From: Candidatus Tayloriibacteriota bacterium
Lineage (GTDB): Bacteria > Patescibacteriota > Minisyncoccia > Phycocordibacterales > CAIRYW01
Assembly: GCA_028286725.1 (NCBI GenBank)
Contig: JAQBQZ010000004.1
Span: forward strand, 1-50,056
DNA: 50,056 nt
Direction of reading: 5' to 3'
Below, piece by piece: positions 26,194 through 34,801 of this stretch. Positions within the stretch are counted from its first letter, which is position 1. Each line of letters starts with the position of its first letter. A model generated the notes under the pieces. The model did not search any database and was not told the DNA's origin. It was given only the letters and a program-made list of their open reading frames with translations. A program made the position numbers and the translations under genes.

Positions 26194-26688
26194 TTATTGA
26201 TTATTGTTATTATCTTCTTCTGGAAGCGGGGGAAGGATTCTAATAAGTTTAGCTTCAATCTTTGCGTCACCATTAGGATTGCCGATTGTTACTACATAAT
26301 CTCCGATAGAAATTGAGTTTGCTTCTGCGGGTCCTTCAAGTTTTTTGATGATTGTTGAACTTCCAACAATAATTGTTTTTTCAGCCCCGTCCTTGTCTTC
26401 AATAAGAATTTCCGGTAATGACACTTGAAGTACCTTACCTATTGCTCCATGGCTGCGAGGAAGGTCGTTGTCGTTTAATCCCATAGGCATTGGCTTTGGA
26501 CCTCGGAGGTTCTTGTAATAGTTGTCTCCCGATTTAAAGAAGTAAGAAGCCTTCTGATATCCAACAATCATACCAAGCTGTAATATGAGTCCTGTCCATA
26601 CAACAAGCGCCACGGCAATAAGTGCAAGGTTAAAATATTTTGACCGGCTCACTTCTTTCATTTTTTCTTTGATTGTTTTTAGTTCCAT
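26194..26688 (-). CDS. membrane-anchored DUF5666-like protein
   Basis: TM anchor; GAIGKVLQVSLPEILIEDKDGAEKTIIVGSSTIIKKLEGPAEANSISIGDYVVTIGNPN. Confidence 0.65.
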   Translation of the reverse strand: MELKTIKEKMKEVSRSKYFNLALIAVALVVWTGLILQLGMIVGYQKASYFFKSGDNYYKNLRGPKPMPMGLNDNDLPRSHGAIGKVLQVSLPEILIEDKDGAEKTIIVGSSTIIKKLEGPAEANSISIGDYVVTIGNPNGDAKIEAKLIRILPPLPEEDNNNNQ

Positions 26689-26696
26689 ATATTTAT

Positions 26697-27095
26697 TTAT
26701 GCAATTATTAATTTAGATTCGATATTTTCTACTGTTTTGAAACTGCTTATGATAAATGCGAGTGCAAGCACTAGAAAAAGAGAGAGGGTAATAAGTGGGA
26801 CAGATTCGATTATTGAAAAAGATATTTCTTTCCAGAATGTCGTTGCGTCGCTTGGATTTGAAACGAGAAGCGAGATGTATTCATAAGTGCCTGATGATGC
26901 AAGATTTGTCCAGAGTGCTTTGAATGACATAACAAGACCTGCAAAAGAGACAATAGAAAAAAGTCCAAAGAATGATGCTCTCTGGCGTGATCTTTTTTGT
27001 TCAAGAATTTGAATTCTTGAAACGATTGATTTGTTGAGGCCTGCCGGAGTAGGACAGGTATCAATATTTTTTATAACTGATTCTATATCTTTCAT
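26697..27095 (-). CDS. small two-TM protein, possible anti-sigma factor
   Basis: Between ECF sigma and exporter genes; two hydrophobic segments. Confidence 0.55.
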   Translation of the reverse strand: MKDIESVIKNIDTCPTPAGLNKSIVSRIQILEQKRSRQRASFFGLFSIVSFAGLVMSFKALWTNLASSGTYEYISLLVSNPSDATTFWKEISFSIIESVPLITLSLFLVLALAFIISSFKTVENIESKLIIA

Positions 27096-27113
27096 ACTTG
27101 GTTCTTTATACGA

Positions 27114-27689
27114 TTAATCTATTAAATTTGGTGCGTTTACTATGTTTTTTCGAAGTTTCTCTATACCTCGGCGATAATGGCTTTTAATTGTATTGAGAGG
27201 TTTTTTTAGCACTTTTGATATTTCGTCAAAGGTCATATCTTCTGAAATATGAAGCAATATAACGGTTTTCTGGTCAGGATGTAATACTATAAGAAGTTTT
27301 TCTAGGTTTGTTTTGAGTTCCTTTTGGGTGAAAATTGCCTCAGGAAGCGGTTCGCTGTCGATAAGTTTGTCCCCGAAGCTTTCGTCGTCATCAGGGCTTT
27401 CGAGGTCCGAGAAAGTATAGACTTTTTTCTTTCTCATCCAGTCTACTGTAGTGTTTCGGGCAATAGTAAAAAGCCATGTTTTGAAGTTTTGGTTTGGATT
27501 ATATTTACGAATATTTTTCCATACTTTAATAAATACCTCTTGGGTAATGTCTGTAGCGTCAGACTCATTGTTATACAGTCTTTTTACGAAATTGTAGATA
27601 TGTGAGAGGTATTTGTTTACGAGAATATTCAAGGATTCTTTGTTGCCCTCAATATATGACTCGATTATTTCTTGATCTGTCAGTTCCAT
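27114..27689 (-). CDS. ECF-type RNA polymerase sigma factor
   Basis: YNNESDATDITQEVFIKVWKNIRKYNPNQNFKTWLFTIARNTTVDWMRKKK; MTFDEISKVLKKPLNTIKSHYRRGIEKLR. Confidence 0.95.
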   Translation of the reverse strand: MELTDQEIIESYIEGNKESLNILVNKYLSHIYNFVKRLYNNESDATDITQEVFIKVWKNIRKYNPNQNFKTWLFTIARNTTVDWMRKKKVYTFSDLESPDDDESFGDKLIDSEPLPEAIFTQKELKTNLEKLLIVLHPDQKTVILLHISEDMTFDEISKVLKKPLNTIKSHYRRGIEKLRKNIVNAPNLID

Positions 27690-27776
27690 GTTTAATTAGA
27701 TTAGCACAGAAAAAATAATATAAAAATATATTACAAGCATGATAAAATATGAGAATGTCTAAAATAAAGCAAATAT

Positions 27777-28166
27777 ATGAGTAAAAAAACAAGAAGATTT
27801 CTAAAATATTCAATTATTGGAGTATCTACTTTTATTATAGATCTCTCGCTGCTGTGGTTTTTGACTGATGTTATTCACATATACTATCTGGTCTCAACAT
27901 TTATTGCGTTTATGGTTGGTGTAACAATTAATTATTTTGTATCAAGGCGAATGGTTTTTAATGAAACAGCAAGAAACCTGAAGACAGGCTATCTGTATTT
28001 CTTGATCGTTGTATCATTTGGGATCGTCTTCACTTTAGGTATAATGTATATTCTTGTTAACTATGCGCACCTAAGTATTATTGGATCGCGTATTGTAACA
28101 TCAGGATTTATTGGAGTATTTAATTTTCTAATAAATGATACATTTAATTTTAAAATAAAACCATAA
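27777..28166 (+). CDS. GtrA family membrane protein
   Basis: RRFLKYSIIGVSTFIIDLSLLWFLTDV...FIAFMVGVTINYFVSRRMVFNE. Confidence 0.88.
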   Translation: MSKKTRRFLKYSIIGVSTFIIDLSLLWFLTDVIHIYYLVSTFIAFMVGVTINYFVSRRMVFNETARNLKTGYLYFLIVVSFGIVFTLGIMYILVNYAHLSIIGSRIVTSGFIGVFNFLINDTFNFKIKP

Positions 28167-28169
28167 TTT

Positions 28170-29405
28170 ATGATAAACGATCCATTCGAAAGCTCAGTAA
28201 TACAAATTAAAAACGCAGGCGCGAAGCTCGGACTCAGTGTGAGTGAATTAGACAGAATTCTTGAACCACAAAGAGTGGTGAAAGTTTCTTTTCCGGTCAA
28301 AATGGATAATGGAATGATAAATACATTTACAGGATTCAGGTCTCAACATAATAATGCTCGAGGGCCATACAAAGGAGGTCTTCGATTTAGTCCCGATGTA
28401 AACGAATCGGAAGTCAAAGCACTTTCAAGCTGGATGACATGGAAATGCGCCGTTGCAGATGTCCCGTTTGGAGGAGGAAAAGGCGGGGTGATTGTTGATA
28501 CAAAGACACTTTCAAAGACTGAACTCGAAAATCTTTCTCGATCATTTGTACGTGCCATTAGCGATGTGATCGGTCCTACAAAAGATGTGCCAGCTCCAGA
28601 TATGTATACAACAGGAGAAATAATGGATTGGATGGTAGATGAGTATTCAAAAATTGTTGGATCTAAACAGCTTGCAACATTTACAGGTAAAACTTTGGGT
28701 AATGGAGGAAGTGAAGGGCGAACAGAAGCGACAGGGTTTGGAGGGGTAGTGGTGCTTGAAAAACTTTCAGAAGTTAAACAGCTTAATCCAAAAGAAACAA
28801 CAGTTGCAATTCAGGGTATTGGCAATGTGGGACAATATTTCGCTATCTTTGCAAAACAAAAAGGATTTAAGGTTGTGGCTCTAAGTGATTCAAAGACTGC
28901 TGTTTATAATGAAAATGGAATTGATGTCGAGAGGATAATAAAATTTAAAGAACAGAACAAGACTCTTGTTGGAATGCCAGATGTGACATTCATTTCTAAT
29001 GAAGCTTTGCTTGAACTTCCTGTTACGGTACTTGTACCGAGCGCACTTGAAAATGTGATTACAAAAGACAACGCAGAAAAAATAAAAGCGCGATATATTA
29101 TCGAAATGGCGAACGGACCCTTAACTCCTGAAGCAGATGAGATACTACATAAGAAGGGGATATTGTTTATACCTGATATTCTTTCAAATAGTGCAGGGGT
29201 GACGGGCTCATATTTTGAATGGTATCAAAATATGCACAATGAAAAATGGACCAAAGATGATGTGCTCCATAAACTGGAAGATAAGATCGGAAGTGCATTC
29301 GATGCGGGCTACAAAATGATGATGGATAATAATACGGATATGCGAACTGCATGCTACATGATCGCGATCAAGAGGGTGAATGATGCAATGAAAGATAAAT
29401 TTTAA
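28170..29405 (+). CDS. gdhA: Glu/Leu/Phe/Val dehydrogenase (glutamate dehydrogenase)
   Basis: GFRSQHNNARGPYKGGLRFSPDVNESEVKALSSWMTWKCAVADVPFGGGKGGV. Confidence 0.95.
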   Translation: MINDPFESSVIQIKNAGAKLGLSVSELDRILEPQRVVKVSFPVKMDNGMINTFTGFRSQHNNARGPYKGGLRFSPDVNESEVKALSSWMTWKCAVADVPFGGGKGGVIVDTKTLSKTELENLSRSFVRAISDVIGPTKDVPAPDMYTTGEIMDWMVDEYSKIVGSKQLATFTGKTLGNGGSEGRTEATGFGGVVVLEKLSEVKQLNPKETTVAIQGIGNVGQYFAIFAKQKGFKVVALSDSKTAVYNENGIDVERIIKFKEQNKTLVGMPDVTFISNEALLELPVTVLVPSALENVITKDNAEKIKARYIIEMANGPLTPEADEILHKKGILFIPDILSNSAGVTGSYFEWYQNMHNEKWTKDDVLHKLEDKIGSAFDAGYKMMMDNNTDMRTACYMIAIKRVNDAMKDKF

Positions 29406-29465
29406 ATTATAACAGTAGTGTATACCCGTGAGGGTGCAAATCAAAGATCAAAAATAAATTATAAG

Positions 29466-30221
29466 ATGCAAATACTAAGAACAAAATTTAAAGGGGAGAT
29501 AGTTGCAGAATTTGTCATGCCAAAAAAGATGACAAACAAAGTAATGATTATTTGCGGAGGAATGCCTACGTACCCAGCAAAGGAAAAATATTCAGAGTTA
29601 TTTGAATTTTATACTTCAAAAGGTTTTTCTGTTTTTGTTCCAAGATATCGCGGGAGTTGGGAGAGCGGAGGACAAATGTTTGCGAAGTCTCCGCACTTAG
29701 ATATTAAAGACATTATAGATGAATTACCAAATGGATTTAAAGATTTGTGGAATGGTACATCGTTTAAAATAGAAGACCCGGAAATCTACATTATTGGATC
29801 AAGTTTTGGTGGACCTGCAGGTCTTTTAAATTCAAAGGATCCTCGAGTTAAGAAAGTGATTTGTTTTTGCCCAGTTCTAGATTGGCGAACAATGGATGAT
29901 ACTGTTGAGCCGATCTCACTCGTGTCGGAATTAATAAAAGATGCATTTGGAAATGGCTATCGGATTGCAAAAAATGGATGGAGCAAGATTGAAAAAGGGG
30001 ATTTCTATAATCCAGCTTCAGAAACAGACAAAATTAATGGATCAAAATGTCTTATTATTCAAGCCAAAGATGACAATATTGTATCAGTCAAAGCTGTACC
30101 AGCTTTTATTGAGAAAACTCATTCCAAACTCTGGCTCGTCGCTAAAGGAGGACATCTCGGTATGTCACTCATGAAAAAAAGATTTGCTAAGAAATGTTTT
30201 GAGTTTTTGAGGTCTAAATAA
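29466..30221 (+). CDS. alpha/beta hydrolase family protein
   Basis: VFVPRYRGSWESGG; IIGSSFGGPAGLLNSKDPRVKKVICFCPVLDW; LIIQAKDDNIVSVKAVPAF. Confidence 0.8.
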   Translation: MQILRTKFKGEIVAEFVMPKKMTNKVMIICGGMPTYPAKEKYSELFEFYTSKGFSVFVPRYRGSWESGGQMFAKSPHLDIKDIIDELPNGFKDLWNGTSFKIEDPEIYIIGSSFGGPAGLLNSKDPRVKKVICFCPVLDWRTMDDTVEPISLVSELIKDAFGNGYRIAKNGWSKIEKGDFYNPASETDKINGSKCLIIQAKDDNIVSVKAVPAFIEKTHSKLWLVAKGGHLGMSLMKKRFAKKCFEFLRSK

Positions 30222-30222
30222 T

Positions 30223-31590
30223 TTAGACTAGACGACTGTGTTCCAGATGAAATTCCTCCTCTTTTTCAGCAATACTTCTTTCTGCAACAATGATTGAGAT
30301 GATCGCACCGATCCAGTTGATAACAAGGATTGAGATCCAAATACCCATAAGTCCAAAGTTGGTGTGGTATGCAACAAGAGAGAATATGATGAGTGGTAGA
30401 ACAATCTGACGGAGAATTCCAACCCATAATGCTCTGTTTGGATATTTGATGCCTTGAAGCGCTCCACCAGAAATGAATGAGATCACATAGGCCACAAAGA
30501 TAAAGAGTGAGACGTAAAGATAAGTCATTGCAATTGATGAGATATTTCCGTTTGGAGTAAAGAACGCGATAATATATTTACCTAAGACAACAATAACAAA
30601 TGCTGAAAGAAGAAGCGCATAAAATCCTAATCCTATAGATTTTCTGATTGTTTCTTGAATACGCCCAAACTTCTTTGCTCCATTGTTTTGACCAATGATT
30701 GAAAGCGCAGCGATATTGAGTCCTATGGTTGGGATAAGTGCGATCTGCTCGATTCGTATTGCAACTCCGTATGCTGCAATTGCATCGGCTCCAAATTTTG
30801 CAATAAAGAAACTGATAATAAAGGCACCAACTGCAACACTCATCATATTGAAGCTCGAAGGAATTGCTTGAATGAATATTTTTTTACAAATACCCCAGTT
30901 TGCTTTGAAATTAAAGATGCTGCCAACAAGCACTTTCTTTCTTCGGAGATAATAAATGAGAAATGAAGACTCGATTATCTGGACTAGGACTGTTGCAAAC
31001 GCGACGCCGCTAATTCCCATTGCAGGAAGACCAAACCAGCCATACATAAAGAGCGGATTAAAAAAGATATTTAAAAAGAAAGAACTGATAAGAAGATTTC
31101 GATACAGCTTTGTATTACCGATCGCGTTTAGATACGAGTTCAAGATTCCTACGAGAATAAAGAACGTGGTACCAAGAAAAGTGGTGTTGAGATAATCGAG
31201 AGCAAAGCCGATAACACCTTCTGGCAGATTCATGAGTTCAAGGAGCGGGCGACTAAGGAGAAGGCCAATAATACTCAATACTATTCCACATACAACCCCA
31301 AGAAAGATTCCTTGCGTATAATAGGCTTTTGCGGTCTCCTCATCTTTCTTGCCGTGATAGTTGGCAATGAGTGCTGTTGTTGCTGTGGCGATTCCAAACG
31401 ACGCGGCGAGAATGATAAAGAAAGCCGGAAATGATGCAGAGAGTCCTGCGAGCGCGTCGTCACCGAGCTTGCCACCAAAGTAAGTATCAACAACATTAAA
31501 CATGGTGTTAAAAAAGTAGCCAACCGATGCGGGTAGGGCAATCATTCTGATGTGCTTGGTAATATCTCCTTGTGTTAAATCTGATTTCAT
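30223..31590 (-). CDS. MATE family efflux transporter
   Basis: MIALPASVGYFFNTMFNVVDTYFGGKLGDDALAGLSASFP; polytopic. Confidence 0.93.
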   Translation of the reverse strand: MKSDLTQGDITKHIRMIALPASVGYFFNTMFNVVDTYFGGKLGDDALAGLSASFPAFFIILAASFGIATATTALIANYHGKKDEETAKAYYTQGIFLGVVCGIVLSIIGLLLSRPLLELMNLPEGVIGFALDYLNTTFLGTTFFILVGILNSYLNAIGNTKLYRNLLISSFFLNIFFNPLFMYGWFGLPAMGISGVAFATVLVQIIESSFLIYYLRRKKVLVGSIFNFKANWGICKKIFIQAIPSSFNMMSVAVGAFIISFFIAKFGADAIAAYGVAIRIEQIALIPTIGLNIAALSIIGQNNGAKKFGRIQETIRKSIGLGFYALLLSAFVIVVLGKYIIAFFTPNGNISSIAMTYLYVSLFIFVAYVISFISGGALQGIKYPNRALWVGILRQIVLPLIIFSLVAYHTNFGLMGIWISILVINWIGAIISIIVAERSIAEKEEEFHLEHSRLV

Positions 31591-31668
31591 TTATTTGGTT
31601 TTAAAGTGGTTAATTTTGAGTTAGGTTCTGGGTGGATAGTTTAACATATTTTTGCTACAATGTTCGAT

Positions 31669-32136
31669 ATGTCAAAACAACATCACGCGTACAATATTAT
31701 GGGAATCATAGCTTCTATTGTTGTAGTAGCTATTGTTATTGGAATTATTATTTATACATTTAGTTTTGCTGGACAAGCTAAAAAAGATATCACTATGCAC
31801 GATCTAAAAATAGAAGTATTAAAAGAAGGAACAGGAAATCCTGCGGTTATAGGAGACACTGTTGTGGTGAACTATGCGGGAACACTTGAAAATGGAAAAG
31901 AATTCGACAACTCATACAAACGCGGTCAGCCATTTCCTGTAACTATTGGTGCAGGTCAGGTGATAAAGGGTTGGGAAAAAGGGCTTCAGGGTATCAAGGT
32001 AGGTGAAAAGAGAAGACTCACAATTCCACCATCAATGGCTTATGGAGATAATGAAGTTGCTGGCGGACTTATTCCAGCAAATAGTACTCTTATCTTTGAT
32101 ATTGAAGCAGTCGAAATCCATCCAGCACACAAGTAA
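31669..32136 (+). CDS. FKBP-type peptidyl-prolyl isomerase, membrane-anchored
   Basis: GDTVVVNYAGTLENGKEFDNSYKRGQPFPVTIGAGQVIKGWEKGLQGIKVGEKRRLTIPPSMAYG; TACAAT box 7 nt before ATG 31669. Confidence 0.92.
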   Translation: MSKQHHAYNIMGIIASIVVVAIVIGIIIYTFSFAGQAKKDITMHDLKIEVLKEGTGNPAVIGDTVVVNYAGTLENGKEFDNSYKRGQPFPVTIGAGQVIKGWEKGLQGIKVGEKRRLTIPPSMAYGDNEVAGGLIPANSTLIFDIEAVEIHPAHK

Positions 32137-32149
32137 TATCAATCAAAAC

Positions 32150-32242
32150 TTATTATTTCGTTGTATTTCCTCGGCACGGATTCTCCATCGTACAAGGCAG
32201 TACGACTACGAATCCTACCTCAAAACAACGATGAAATAATAA
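32150..32242. repeat. 93-bp imperfect palindromic element
   Basis: TTATTATTTC...GAAATAATAA outer arms; inner GGATTC/GAATCC and CGTAC/GTACG. Confidence 0.7.
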
Positions 32243-32259
32243 ATTTATGAAGTGATATT

Positions 32260-33471
32260 ATGAAAATATATAGCATGAAAAATCCGATCACATTTGAAAT
32301 CTTAAAAGAATCCACCGATTCTCTCGCAAGAGTCGGTGTTATTCATACTCCTCACGGTGACATTCAGACACCGTCTTTTGCAGTGGTTGGGACAAAGGCG
32401 ACGGTGAAGGCTCTCACAAGCAAGCAATTAAATGATATCAATCCAGAAGTTCTACTTGCAAATACATATCATCTCTATTTGAAACCTGGAAGCGAAATTT
32501 TGAAAATGGCAGGTGGACTCAATAAATTTGCGAACTGGTCAAAGCCAACAATGACGGACTCTGGAGGCTTCCAGGTGTTTTCACTTGGAAAAGCTTTCGG
32601 CAAAAATATTTCAAAATTTACAGATGAAGGAGGAGAGAATGAAGAAAATAAAAGAATGGAAAAAGCGCCTTTTGCAACGATTGGTGAAGATGGTGTTGCA
32701 TTCAGGTCTCACATCGATGGGAGCGATCACTTTTTGACTCCAGAGAAATCAATCGAGATCCAGCACAATATTGGTGCAGATATTATTATCGCATTCGATG
32801 AGCCGACGAGTCCTAATGATCCTATCGAATACCAAAAAGAAGCGCTCGAGCGAACTCACAGGTGGGCAAAGCGATGTGTTGAATATCACAAGTCAAAACC
32901 GAATTCTGAATTTCAAGGACTTTATGGAGTGGTGCAAGGAGGAAAATTTCCAGATCTTCGAAAGGAGAGTGCTGAATATATTTCGAGTCTTGATTTTGAT
33001 GGATTCGCGATCGGCGGATCTTATAACAAAAATGATATTGGGGCAGTGGTGAATATTGTGAATAATATTTTACCAAAGGATAAGCCAAGACATCTCTTAG
33101 GTATCGGAGAACCGCTCGATCTTTTTGATGGGGTAGAAGCGGGATGCGATACATTTGACTGTGTGATGCCGACTCGAAATGCTCGAAATGGAAGTATTCT
33201 CACAAAGAATGGAAAAATAAATATTACCAATACAAAGTACCGAGAAGACTTCGGACCGCTTGAAGAGGATTGCGAATGTGAGACTTGTACTACATATACG
33301 AGAGCTTACATAGCGCATCTATTTCACAGTGATGAATTGCTTTCAAATACATTAACATCAATTCATAATGTGCATTTCCTAGTAAACCTAGTTCGGAATA
33401 TTCGTAATTCAATATTGGAAGGAAGTTACGATAGTTTTAAAAAGAGTTTTATTTCCGAATACTCAAAATAA
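32260..33471 (+). CDS. tgt: queuine/preQ1 tRNA-ribosyltransferase
   Basis: MTDSGGFQVFSLGK; FDCVMPTRNARNGSILTKNGKINITNTKYREDFGPLEEDCECETCTTYTRAYIAHLF. Confidence 0.95.
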   Translation: MKIYSMKNPITFEILKESTDSLARVGVIHTPHGDIQTPSFAVVGTKATVKALTSKQLNDINPEVLLANTYHLYLKPGSEILKMAGGLNKFANWSKPTMTDSGGFQVFSLGKAFGKNISKFTDEGGENEENKRMEKAPFATIGEDGVAFRSHIDGSDHFLTPEKSIEIQHNIGADIIIAFDEPTSPNDPIEYQKEALERTHRWAKRCVEYHKSKPNSEFQGLYGVVQGGKFPDLRKESAEYISSLDFDGFAIGGSYNKNDIGAVVNIVNNILPKDKPRHLLGIGEPLDLFDGVEAGCDTFDCVMPTRNARNGSILTKNGKINITNTKYREDFGPLEEDCECETCTTYTRAYIAHLFHSDELLSNTLTSIHNVHFLVNLVRNIRNSILEGSYDSFKKSFISEYSK

Positions 33472-33662
33472 TTTTCCTGGCATACAAATTTGATTACAAA
33501 TTTCTACGCACAGGCAAGCCCCTTGATTTTTATTTTTTATATTAGTAAGATAATACTAATGATATTCGTATCAACAACAATTAAGTCCCTCGTCACTAAG
33601 GCCGATGCTACATCGAGCTTGAGGGTTTTATCTTGTTGTTAATCTCTACTGAAATTTACACC

Positions 33663-33705
33663 AAAATCGAGTCCTGAAGCATAAAGCTTCGGGCTCGATT
33701 TTTTT
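33663..33705 (+). terminator. intrinsic terminator
   Basis: AAAATCGAGTCCTGAAGC ataaa GCTTCGGGCTCGATTTTTTT. Confidence 0.8.
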
Positions 33706-33786
33706 ATGAACAGCAACGGAACCACGGTCAACTGGCGCCTGCAAAGGCAAATTAAAAATAACGCAAAAATTCAACCAAAAAAATAG

Positions 33787-34080
33787 ATGTCTCCTCGAGC
33801 ATGTCGCGAGGTCTCTACGGGAACAAGTGACACGTTCTTTGCCCCTCAAGACCTGCGGAATAGATTAAGATTACGAGAATGCATTTCCAATACACGTTGT
33901 GAACGCTTTGAAGAAAGTGAAGGGAATACTGGTGCTGTCGTGGCCTGGTTTCGTTTTAAGCATCTTCTGGATTCACAAGTGAGTAGAATTGAAAAAAACT
34001 ACTCTAGTCACGGTATCAGTTTTTCTCTTACTCAAGAGTCAGACGGTATCCTGAAACTTCGTGTATGGAAGGCGTTCTGA
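33787..34080 (+). CDS. hypothetical small protein (97 aa)
   Basis: ORF with coding-like composition; abuts a 26-aa ORF (33706-33786, TAG|ATG). Confidence 0.5.
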   Translation: MSPRACREVSTGTSDTFFAPQDLRNRLRLRECISNTRCERFEESEGNTGAVVAWFRFKHLLDSQVSRIEKNYSSHGISFSLTQESDGILKLRVWKAF

Positions 34081-34309
34081 ACTAATTGTTCTTTCAACTA
34101 ACCATGGTGCGAGATGAAATACTTTCGCACCAATTTTAAAAAAACTTCCAGACAAGAATTTGTTACAAATGAATCATTACAATTACACAATTAAAAAGCA
34201 AACCAAAAGATATTCAAGCTTGAATGTTGGTTTTTGTAATTATTTAACTATTTTAAATTAATGATTATGGACACGAGCACTCAAGTGGGGCGCTCGAAAC
34301 TTAATCATT

Positions 34310-34468
34310 ATGAAATCAATCTCGATATATTTTGTCGACAAAGTGAAAACTATGGCGGAACTAATGGATAGGATTAATCTGGAATTTCCAGGTGTTCCTC
34401 TCTCTGAAATTAAAATCACATTCGGGTATGTGTGCATCCATCTTGAGTACAATCCAACACAAAACTAA
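34310..34468 (+). CDS. putative small protein (52 aa), below ORF-track cutoff
   Basis: MKSISIYFVDKVKTMAELMDRINLEFPGVPLSEIKITFGYVCIHLEYNPTQN; alternating hydrophobic pattern. Confidence 0.4.
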   Translation: MKSISIYFVDKVKTMAELMDRINLEFPGVPLSEIKITFGYVCIHLEYNPTQN

Positions 34469-34472
34469 AAAC

Positions 34473-34709
34473 ATGAATCGATACATCCTAGAAGAATCAC
34501 GTATGCCAGATGGTACACTTGCCCCAGTCCGCATTATCTATGTTGGTGAGACTTTAAACGGACTCACCTTCGCAGAGATTGTCGAAGATCGTCGAAAGGT
34601 CTTTGGAGAGAGGTGGGCAAACTGTTTATCTTCGGGTAATACAGAAATGCTTGTTTTCACACTTTTCAGACCTGCGTTCAAACGCTATTTTAAAGGTGAT
34701 CTCAAATAA
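34473..34709 (+). CDS. hypothetical small protein (78 aa)
   Basis: MNRYILEESRMPDGTLAPVRIIYVGETLNGLTFAEIVEDRRKVFG; followed by a terminator. Confidence 0.55.
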   Translation: MNRYILEESRMPDGTLAPVRIIYVGETLNGLTFAEIVEDRRKVFGERWANCLSSGNTEMLVFTLFRPAFKRYFKGDLK

Positions 34710-34724
34710 AATTGTTCTTTCCAG

Positions 34725-34773
34725 GCACCTTGGCTCCATCATTCAATTGGTGTGTAGGCAAGGTGCTTTTTTT
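34725..34773 (+). terminator. intrinsic terminator
   Basis: GCACCTTG ... CAAGGTGC then TTTTTTT. Confidence 0.8.
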
Positions 34774-34801
34774 GTTGTATTATTAAATATCCCCTTAAAT
34801 T

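Noticed and set aside
33780-34800. Integron-like cassette array (small ORFs separated by inverted repeats)
   Set aside because: No integrase gene, and I could not find consistent attC core sites (RYYYAAC/GTTRRRY) at every boundary.
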